From positions 1 to 30,319 of the IMG/VR virus record IMGVR_UViG_3300033388_000570: DNA of 30,319 bases; one strand, written 5' to 3'. Positions 21,201 through 26,400 of this stretch are shown here, one piece after another. Below the pieces are notes generated by a model, which was not told the origin of the DNA, did no database searches, and saw only the letters and a program-made list of their open reading frames with translations. Made by a program: the position numbers and the translations under genes. Position 1 is the first letter of the stretch. Each line of letters begins with the position of its first letter. Source of the stretch: a virus.

Positions 21201-23485
21201 ACAGTGTAGAAGTTGATAATATATTAGGAAAAATAAAAGCTTTCAAAGCAAATAAGGGAGCATCAATTGGTGCTGTAGTATTACCTAACTTATATTTAAG
21301 TTTATTAACTGAGTATGGTATTACCTTAAAAAATCCCATACGAATAAATGGTAAAGATTACTTTGACTATAAAGAAACATTAGATGACAATGGTAATAGA
21401 AAACAAGATACAATATCTGCTTTGATTACTATGGCAACAGATAATGCAAAAGATAGGTTGTTATCTAAACTAGGACTTAATAGACACTCATTGGGTATTG
21501 TTGCTAATTTAACAGCTTTAGGTATAAATCTAAAAACATCAACTCTTTTAGTCAATCACCCTACTATACAAAAATTATATAATGAAGCTCTAAATAAATC
21601 AGAGAAAACTGATCCAGGAATTAAAAAGTTGGTGCAAGATTTTATAGAGTCTACTACAGACGTCAATGAGTTATTAGAAGTTACTGATGAGTTATTATTA
21701 GATAATATAAATCAACCACAAAATATTTCTAAACAAGATAATCTTAGTGTATTATCAGTATTTTTTGAGGCAATAAAATTAAAAGACTTTACTGGAAAAA
21801 TGGGTGCAGCTACTAGCTTAACAAAAGGTATTGGTAGAAACATGGCAGAAGTAAAAGAAAAATATAAAAAGATTGCTGAGCTTACAGATAAAGATGCTCC
21901 AATGGATCTAAATGCAATTTATAAAAGCAATACTTGGTACAGTCAATATAACAGAATGTTTAATCAACTTGTAGAACAACTGCTTCCTGCTGTAGTTCTA
22001 AGATCAAATGCATCTTTTACTAGTATATTAGATCGTGCATTAGAAACTATGAATACAGAAAGCAGACAGTTTACATCTGAAGTAGAAGAAGACGTATCAT
22101 TAGATTTACTTTCATATTTGACAATAAAAGCATACCAAAAAAATATGCTAGATAATGGAACACTTGATCAAAAAAGTTTTAGCAATGATTTAATATATCC
22201 TTCTGAATATAATATTACTGATGTTATAGCTGATCTTAAAGAAATACAATCTTCATTGGGTCAAGAAAATTTATTTTTAGATGATTATGTAATACCTGAA
22301 AAATCTAGTGATGTAGGAAATTCAACAGGTCTTAATTTAGCAAATGCAAATACTTTTAGAAATTTAAGTAAACAACAAAAAATAGATCTTCAAAATGATT
22401 TTTCTAAATTATTTGGATCATTAACAACAAGGGGTGCTGCTAAAACACTAATTAACTATATGATGGTGAAAGATGGATTCCAACTTAGATATGGTTCATT
22501 GTTGTCATCTATTAGTCCTTTTGTTTTAAATGATTATTTATCTACTATTAATTCTGTTGAGTCAGCGCTCAAAGGTGCATCTACTTTTGAATCTGTTTTT
22601 GGGATGAGTCAAGATAACTTAGCTGAAGAGTTTAGAGATAATTATCTAAGGTCTAATATAAGTGGTAGACTTCTTAAAACTTATAATCAAAGTCCTATTA
22701 CTAGAGGGTTTGGTAATAAAAAAGAAAAAATAATTTTTAATAGACAAGAGGGTATATTAAAGATGAATAATGTAACCATGCAGGTTCCAAAAATGTTTAT
22801 AAGAGTTCAAACTATAGAAGGTGCAACCATAACTTTAATGCTTGATAGAGAAGCAACAAAAGATAAAAAACTAGTATATAATGTTATTGAAACATATGGT
22901 TCTAATAGTCAAACTGGTATAGGTTTTATTTTTGGTGATAGACCCACCCATAGAGAAGTAAGAAATTATGTTAGAAATAAAGGTAATGATGTAAATCAAG
23001 ATCCTGATGCAAGCATAAGCTTTGATGCTATGGATGGTGCAAAAGCTGTACAAGCTGAGATATTACAATCAGAAAATATTAATATTACTGCTGATGAAAA
23101 TTCTATCATGGTTAAGTTAGATCCAGAAGCACAAGAAACTGATATAGCAAACACAAACTTACTACTTGAACAGCTTGGTTTAAATGAGGTAGCTAAAGAC
23201 CAAGATGAGTTAGAAGCAAATGTTATTGAAGATGTTGATACTTCTTTACCTGATGTTGACGAAGGAGAAGCACAATTAAGTCTCAATTTTGAACAAGAGT
23301 TGGATGAACAATATCCTGAAATAACTGAGTTTTGGGATACAGTAATATCACCAGATAAAAAAGCTTTAGAAAATTTAAGAGCAAATAATATTGTATCTTT
23401 GGAAGACTTGATTGAAGAATATAATAGAGGAACTTACGCTAGCATAGCAGAGTTTATAGATCAAATAAAAAATTGTAACTTATAA
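9257..23485 (+). CDS. Giant cargo protein: membrane-type N-terminus, zincin, DFDID virion RNA polymerase with inserted NADAR domain
   Basis: 4742 residues with no interruption; ATG 7 nt after the previous stop. In order: (a) residues 1-~700, with hydrophobic stretches at ~235-262, ~428-447 and ~573-595 that could enter a membrane; (b) ~700-2100, charged helical and beta regions without recognised domains; (c) ~2120-2250, a zincin-like metallopeptidase with HEAFH at 2171-2175 and a Glu helix, REYYEEYLADE, ~60 residues on; (d) ~2350-4742, a crAss-type RNA polymerase with APLSAIK (K3462), GLQQLN (3493-3498), AIRIPSQD (3768-3775) and the metal-binding DFDID at 3809-3813; (e) a NADAR domain at ~3035-3165, inserted in the polymerase between direct repeats. 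In phi14:2 the homologous polymerase (gp66, about 2180 residues) is packaged in the virion and injected to transcribe early genes. Here it appears fused to about 2300 extra N-terminal residues. The C-terminal ~100 residues before the tail are strongly acidic. Polymerase assignment is secure; the cargo role is inferred. Confidence 0.9.
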   Translation: MEDQSNKPLANTIANNQRTSSVIPPGEFNFIPIEEMFETPETDLANVIATDPGAIAQVDRYKADIDKYGIPAMASLGTVSPSLATGKYNPVAQQNPSQAAYQEVKNILTAKKDGPGGQRVAPRYASIRQSNFLRYYEHPEFADLGFTPYANMEEFYNANSTIWDDMSRMSGQFASLAGSGFNSVYRSYGDMFGDGSYLSQPDLESAFEFEDAMAIGNSSRGGALGFTNNLLLNSAYTFGIIGSIAVEELILAGAAAAQGFLNPASDALLASRSVANVKRAGDAISGLFDMKKMADATRNAMKTLSEIDTARDFWAATQGTRKVLGQAFTPNTMYALKNFKSTKNATQNAVNLAKMKAGFGGFYRDFRAVNLALAESKLEGGMVYNELIREGVNMAQAKSGVTVTPEEFASIQSKASEGAFYTTMANAPIIYASNWFVLGNAMGGFNRSLGRVFGETFEKGLNGRLFKGKGVKDAATGKVKNVFKDAGTGLGGWWTKVRAGGVKGNTGRALAASARYFAANIAEGIQEVAQEAVSAGTKGYYTALLDDPLAGGVALRNQYIASGMSSQFSGQGAETFLSGFLMGGIVQGPQKLFFQGIPALYQRISDPKAYKEYQEIKDKYVKDLVTVHNEAWNAQADDPGSVFDPQKLNFFFQKQAAAEMKKNVFNQDRFGFQDEKDGAKFHQMYTIFRTGTSELFKNQLRDYLKMTDAELAQAFPSSKADVKSGKIRSRLEKFITQIDKAEADYIRRKDDNKNPFDPSQFNKETEKRQYIQEVLKSQAWEHANYLYMFTENGFQRALERANSIYTELANDPLFDGMAASDVTVLLDPDSISNELFLLSKDILVLDDSTEQGKKDKKRLEGKLERLKEIQKVLSDKNLLNNDGTFDKRKLGSKLLPVFEKYIKYLANSKNTFADKSKIKEALKKMIDYGALKGRARVYDKAIEYLANPERFNEIVNRQIEVNKNIYRSLSSNFEKQIKKYLNVAEANELMNQLFKRGYVGDPENVKGFLQTGDVRYLNAMTFYNEQGQIDKKVDKVKYDEIQRLLDVYRNNQEKTEESEQSPKEENQKEDITQAKTAQDQVLDDASIDVILPETNNTRMLNELLKRQYSKYSATQTVLGENVLTFEEWRNAEGAIWQNTFNALKKLWASGKLPVLDAQGNAAYVNVTEDQLLNELGFDAWLKSREVRENDLVSEILQSANVSLDEIIAPTQKQTTKEDITKGKNNVDIYKEGARVNVIKVTTIDENGKPVAFFKLVDPKGNDLSADLLGLIDSKYEGTYPTSKEAVQAQEALEKQAPDNAPFKFDNEELNQGMLVYRNGKEYVVISTPRSISGGKLRLRINDGSNKITVINRGEFAGRFTKQEIKYDFDPTNARVNIQKINQIYPHANTVDGQRNYTEASKRLDLILQILDETDLKNLNLVIEADPKGGVDQGQFTMEGKNPNKYVKVKTSAYRIGLAAGSQETQKRINDALLKNGIKLSDNPNGIFAYIPNDVFEMIDAEGNPVENLSTITPDLANSTLFVSKALRDSLTKQEILNLARSNFALNKLITIEATNALAKSEGAIAFVPVDKLDFNFSLLVSGGNVVYDNSSVRSLSSLKYQHADENGNYLIYDLKKLKGGKVTESTITNLEGKEARELEAKVEAGLEASGQNGILEAARDRYMAAVLLPNGAYRLVPLKAGTMTAEMRAELAVKLIERAELTKKENLDKKGKEKSLSYNYKYNDNLSEGLFISTIPGYKISLQVDPWGKIQMQLYDKNLGKQVGKTISVEVKDIDLLKLQDDPSQAVTLMQELVTKFNSDEDIKATEVKLTNKNFRTSFPDAATVNDIINKTTTNVVGQVIDTFQAQVFSSSDVIQAMVDLEMTTVASESQTDPLLQEQEEIQDVLSLESYSEEEFKDLENNGFEDISRKQLEVIVDKLTQPVPAALTEREKEVYSYRSDMIDSMEAIKREKENLNQDSSDQPIKSSTDGRSAGVKQIISIYVGGQLFFNINASGFEIAEAFSANGVTLQEAKAAIPGLDGKLKAWFQRGIDYLEGDISELESLKQKLEALKSELVKDISPKNRRKVLRENEEYQKLLKQVKDIEQKGANKILSPEQLSQSDETDINVFTKWAEENLPSYINIADINTLGNNMKAGGVRVGAFVLALDQLASGLNLQGTIYTSATSPYKYHEAFHGVFRMLLTDVEINQYINIARKEVRAKLRSEGKSFEAELKKFRNSANTYTNMSESELIREYYEEYLADEFEKFKTDPTNTKTDSSVKSLFTRILDWIKSIFSVKSQNELQTLFQNIDSGKFRNAEIQRNQFTIYPENGYILEANAIIPYASEQVDNKVGYIYLDSDIADPMLRNISAMYLSRTSELKEAYNPGKVLDELIDDFAWLYSPENPINAERSEMQLDKLRQIENAFDNYSQEIKDQVVKFLTSISDNVSGENLDAAEFEDSKELRKTTEYDKDASMIGGFRSLSSSIRQYIATTTLEETDYFGNVELTDGEPLIIAVDFINAYNGLLKAVKSKSDPKAILQSMYFFGQDNAHAGAVVRRILKDVGITEEQLLSEKTLPKQIANPLLFQSILKGFENFRVDYLFNERDDKGNVIIYSAAERDDRNSQLDNWKQAYIYKRKQLVSNRDRKRRLNILLKDISDDIRITNKSITNKKLKEDAQRYSQELFDLVGIKLSPLYLQFNMVYNRSKLTVKQKALLNFDKDANPLTEDLDGKAYKVNSIDMLNLLTKADSDIFERGDEGMDSRLKAMAIGNSSFDETVGATVFKNPNGDLVYAHQMPTYHLRKVAELNDPSKLEALITSDPYLANNFLLNSSAFKNLSKERKLKVLRIAGTKISDLIKANQEQDESLGKTKDSSSYGDYTPQEFTLNLINNYTALLNNRSYKVTSVDSLDKNGNEVLTALAPVLIRVMEASNTGDMINLPVIKTVDFNGKESKITEEVVDIYIDQIRSEFQRIVRESNEKTKTKELIEGYNTPGGRAFQFFNSGLLIGSPALKKQLVEAAINAGKTNTKLTLDEAIEGLVIQVAPTQQTSEVINIYAGTNENAELSNFAKRPFASELIDGQSKYGNFIFNTVEGAFQAAKLIAAPSYFNEEGLRRKIKGLDVKRWDSLSEGIMKGLIKESFEQNPKALEKLLATGNATLTHTQDKTKYRELFPKILMEVRQELGGSQPTQQASEVVGMTALRKSVVDNLEKEFSEFRKEINELNISDKISKQIAEGPTVAAGVSRRELTKSQEQLNLVTNNPNHNLKQVFFNDWINTMAINEILLGDQAISLSSPVDKIKRAKMQNAAYFSAASAISAPEQGVHHPVKDISLVALEEPVSPDGIDLADAQMYITTKAFRYMWFGFGKLTDAQAELLDLIDEGQEITSYSVFGDKENTQAYAKMQALLNSKKLIYGDGSTFLKMSAFTLTKNFTSIQNPETKKWEPRPNRVQLHNLREKLEAIENEKGNQTLGIAAPLSAIKMKKQKVNELTDLDNSNPFTNGYTNLDASFMGLQQLNVSNKLEQVDPTQIKQIITSEQDPKTHVPGLMMNVGDIITEYNKAISKRVTIKFQNKKNLTFSYETAMDEFEMSKDAGSITPKLSAYLNFAINGLQASQSSSQLLEFFSMDNGVQEYNLNNPITSKKFEQLFLSYFSKGVFSERIPGLALTLVSDFGNQVYRRVYEVEIVDGKTIPVRSEIIREKSWKGNSNDIQDLNTLTPESEGLSEGIVVLDRLRHGLKEYKDITDPDSYTGQRFTEMMMPSHHKSVMDMIENKPNAKMPDVISKMFAIRIPSQDNHSAMNVKWVDFLPVYYGSSAMFARELVEISGADFDIDKVFAQIKDFYVESGEFKEYGRAVGMAEKHKDYLRYITREVQKPGNTYYEAYQTYIRNQNASEIDNSVETDVLTDQGLISQEGLIALEMLGLPKTLEEYNNYYKKFQGEPYEAPYNNDILDYRYALLGNDNVTSGDNPISYTPATVNIIKDVLSELSGQSKVFKDRMEEDSVEVDNILGKIKAFKANKGASIGAVVLPNLYLSLLTEYGITLKNPIRINGKDYFDYKETLDDNGNRKQDTISALITMATDNAKDRLLSKLGLNRHSLGIVANLTALGINLKTSTLLVNHPTIQKLYNEALNKSEKTDPGIKKLVQDFIESTTDVNELLEVTDELLLDNINQPQNISKQDNLSVLSVFFEAIKLKDFTGKMGAATSLTKGIGRNMAEVKEKYKKIAELTDKDAPMDLNAIYKSNTWYSQYNRMFNQLVEQLLPAVVLRSNASFTSILDRALETMNTESRQFTSEVEEDVSLDLLSYLTIKAYQKNMLDNGTLDQKSFSNDLIYPSEYNITDVIADLKEIQSSLGQENLFLDDYVIPEKSSDVGNSTGLNLANANTFRNLSKQQKIDLQNDFSKLFGSLTTRGAAKTLINYMMVKDGFQLRYGSLLSSISPFVLNDYLSTINSVESALKGASTFESVFGMSQDNLAEEFRDNYLRSNISGRLLKTYNQSPITRGFGNKKEKIIFNRQEGILKMNNVTMQVPKMFIRVQTIEGATITLMLDREATKDKKLVYNVIETYGSNSQTGIGFIFGDRPTHREVRNYVRNKGNDVNQDPDASISFDAMDGAKAVQAEILQSENINITADENSIMVKLDPEAQETDIANTNLLLEQLGLNEVAKDQDELEANVIEDVDTSLPDVDEGEAQLSLNFEQELDEQYPEITEFWDTVISPDKKALENLRANNIVSLEDLIEEYNRGTYASIAEFIDQIKNCNL
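15614..16006 (+). other. Zincin-like metallopeptidase domain (within the giant protein)
   Basis: This covers residues ~2120-2250 of the giant protein. KYHEAFHGVF contains a full HExxH zinc site (H2171, E2172, H2175). About 60 residues later, ELIREYYEEYLADEF (2230-2244) provides a Glu-rich helix suitable for the third zinc ligand (E2237/E2238). The domain sits immediately before the RNA polymerase part. It could cut the polyprotein, other cargo proteins or a host target; the sequence does not say which. Confidence 0.72.
18332..18354 (+). repeat. 23-bp direct repeat, left copy, at NADAR insertion boundary
   Basis: This copy encodes PTQQTSEV (residues 3026-3033) in phase 0. It matches 18761-18783 at 22 of 23 positions; the one difference (A here, G there) changes Thr to Ala. 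It lies just upstream of the NADAR domain. Confidence 0.9.
18359..18751 (+). other. NADAR (YbiA/DUF1768) domain inserted in the RNA polymerase
   Basis: This covers residues ~3035-3165 of the giant protein. Family hallmarks in order are: IYAGTNENAELSNFAKRPF (the LSNF block, 3046-3049), YGNFIFNTVEGAFQAAKL (conserved Glu E3074 with Q3078 and K3081), then a Trp (KRWDSL), IMKGLIKESFEQNP, LLATGNATL, and the closing LMEVRQELGG. NADAR proteins are N-glycosidases of the NAD/ADP-ribose world. Characterised members remove ADP-ribose from guanine in nucleic acids, and phage members have been described as counter-defence against DarT. The block is bracketed by the direct repeats at 18332-18354 and 18761-18783. 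All conserved landmarks are present, so it is probably active. Confidence 0.82.
18761..18783 (+). repeat. 23-bp direct repeat, right copy, at NADAR insertion boundary
   Basis: This copy encodes PTQQASEV (residues 3169-3176), in the same phase as the left copy at 18332-18354. The start-to-start distance is 429 nt, exactly 143 codons, so loss or exchange between copies keeps the polymerase frame. Confidence 0.9.
18980..20725 (+). other. RNA polymerase catalytic core (two-barrel, DFDID)
   Basis: This covers residues ~3242-3823, limits approximate. VFFNDWINTMAINEILLGDQA with DKIKRAKM leads into a first-barrel-like segment with APLSAIKMKK (K3462) and GLQQLNVSNK. RIPSQD (3770-3775) and FLPVYYGSS then precede SGADFDIDK (DFDID at 3809-3813). 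The three Asp residues correspond to the Mg-binding DxDxD of multisubunit, YonO-type and crAss-type RNA polymerases. Assignment of the first barrel is by motif order and is less certain than the DFDID loop. Confidence 0.85.
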
Positions 23486-23488
23486 GAT

Positions 23489-26400
23489 ATGGCACGTTGT
23501 CCTAATAAAAATACAGCAGAGTATAAAGCTCTTAAAGAAGTTTTTAAAACAGAAATTATTACAAACAATGTAATTAATAACTGGCAAGATCTTAATAATG
23601 TAGATACATTTCCTAGTGTTATACAAGCACAAGATATGTTAAGGAACCAAAGACTTGCAATGAACTTAAAAAAAAGACAATTTGGTGAATCTTTATTAAA
23701 TAATTTAAGAAGAGAAAGAATAGGTCACAGCTACAAAAACAAATTTTATATTAATAATTCTAATCCTAATACAGGTTTATTTGATGAGTTATTTTTAAGT
23801 AAAAACATTAAGAGGCTTAATAGATATCTTGATGTTAATAATATTCCTTCAAATAGAATTACATTAGAAAGAACAGCTAAAACATATAGATTAACTGTTA
23901 ATGATGATTTGTTTACAACAAATGATATGCTTGAGTCTTCTAGATCTTGGGATACACCAAGAGCAAGAAGTATTGTAAAACATCTTAGAAGAATGTTTCC
24001 TCAAGTAAATATAGAGATGCTTTCTGTTGCAGAAGCAAAAGAGATGTATAAGTCAATGCCTGAATGGAAAAAGTCAAACACCCCTTTTGATAAAGTTAAT
24101 TCTTTTTATGTTGATGGAGTTGCTTATTTAATTAAAGGAAGAGTAACAGATGAAATTGCTATTGAAGAAATGTTACATCCATTTGTTGATGCTATAAAAG
24201 CAGATAATGAAGATTTGTTTAACTCATTACTTAAAGAAGCAAATAGTAATTTCCCAGAGATGGTACAAGAAATTGCTGATTCATATAATTTAGATAGAAG
24301 GTTTAGTCAACTTGATAGAGATTTAGAGATTGTTACTCAAGCTTTATCAAGACATTTTAATAATCAATATGAAAAAGAAGGTGGACCAAGCCGAGGATTT
24401 TTAAATAAAATAAAAGAGGTCATTCAATGGTTTGCAAATATCATTAAAAATTTTAATGAGTATTTAACAGGAAGACCATTAGACGTATCATCCATTAATG
24501 ATACAGCAACATTAACTGATATTGCAAAACTTTTAAACACAGAAGGTATACAATTTAAACTTGAGTCACGAGTTAATGGCAAGATTAGATATAGTTTATC
24601 TCCTGAAAAAAAGAAAGCGCTTGACATACAGCGTAATTCTGCAAATGAAATTCAGAAGCAAGTATTAAATAAACTGTTTAATGTTGTAGAGTCAAGCAAA
24701 GAAGAGTTTGATTCATTATCAGCAAATCTAAATGATACTAGTAATCCTAGCATTGTTATTTTAAATGAAAAGGATCATACATATTATAATATTACTACAG
24801 GAGAAGTTTACACTTCCGTGACTACTGCTATTAAAGGGAGATTGAAAAATCAAGAAGATGTTCAACTTAATTTGGATGTTGGTAATGATGTAGATGCAAT
24901 TCTTGATTCAGTTATTGCTGGTGAATCTCCTGCAGAAGTACAATCAAAACTCAGTATTTTGACACCAGAAATGGCTGAGCAAGTATATGCACAGTTAGAA
25001 ACTACATTAGATATGATTATGCCTGAAGGTTCTATAGCATTATCACAGGTTGTTTTATTTGATGAGAACACTAGTTTAGCAGGAACAGCAGACTTACTTA
25101 TTATTGATAGAAATGGTTTTATTAGAATTGTTGATTTAAAAACTAGTAAGAACTCAATTAAATCTAGATATGTAACTGATAAAATTACTGGTAGAAGTGA
25201 ATTTAAAAAGTATGATAAGAGTTGGGATATTGTACCATCAGATCAAGATGTCATAAAAGATTTACAAGACAATAACGTTAAAAAAGAAAACGGTAAAAAA
25301 TATTCTAAAGAACAAATTGAAAATAGAAAGAAAGAGTTATCTCCTTTATTGTATGAAAAAGCAGGTGTAGAAAAACTATCTACTAGAGAACAACACAACC
25401 TTCAAGTAAATTTATATAGAAGGATGGTTGAGAATATGGGCTATAAAGTCTTTCAAGGAGAAGGGGCTTCCACCACTATTCATTTTGTTGCTGATATAAC
25501 AGGAAAAGGTAAAGATCAAAAATTTAATGGTAATATTAAACCTGACGGTAGAATAGATCATCCGCCTTCAGAAAATTTAATTTATGTAAATAAACTAATA
25601 CCTGAAAACTTAGATAACATTGAAAAGGATAAACTTGAAAGTGCAGTTAAAAATGCTGAAGATCAAATACTAGATGCAGAACAATTAGCTGTAGACTCTG
25701 AGCAAGAAGCAGATACCGTTGATGCACAACAGTATCCAGAGTACAATACTATTTTAGCAGCACTTGAAAACTATAGATTAGGTTTAGTTGATAGAAGAAA
25801 AGCACTAGATCAAGTTAAAAAAAGTATTTACAGTGATAGAACAAAAAAAGAGCAACGTGAGCAAATTGCAAGTCATCTAGCATATATTGGTATTGCAATA
25901 AGTGAAGGACCTATAGCACAATCAAAAGCATATTCTTCTTTATTACGTGATGCATTAAAGGAAATTAGAAAGTTTTCTGCATATGTACAAGATCCTTCAA
26001 ACTTTGGTAAGACAGAGTACATAACATATGTCTTAAATTTTGATAGGTTTGCAAAAACATTTGTTGGATTATACTCTATTGAGCAGTCTAATGAATTAAA
26101 TGCAACTCAACGTTCTTTAGTTTTATCTTTACAGTTAGAACTTAATAAGCTAACTGGTGGTGACAAAAAAGGAGAAGGTATAATTAATCAAGCAATTTCT
26201 GATTATGTAAAAGAAACTATCCGAACAAGATCTAGTAATGAATTTGGAGTAGATGGTAGTGCATTTACTAAAGAAGATCTTGATATGGTTATGGAAATGG
26301 CAAGAGATATAAACGGTACAGAGCTACAAACTAGAGATTTAGATACTTCACCGGATGTTCTTTTAGGAGTTATGGCAAAAATATACAAGGCCAAAAAACA

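Noticed and set aside
9257-23485. Stop-codon reassignment, as in some crAss-like phages
   Set aside because: All five visible gene ends use TAA and the giant frames stay open under the standard code, with no in-frame stop needing suppression.
9257-23485. An intein or group I intron in the polymerase gene
   Set aside because: The extra block around residues 3035-3165 matches NADAR, not splicing or homing-endonuclease motifs, and the reading frame is continuous.
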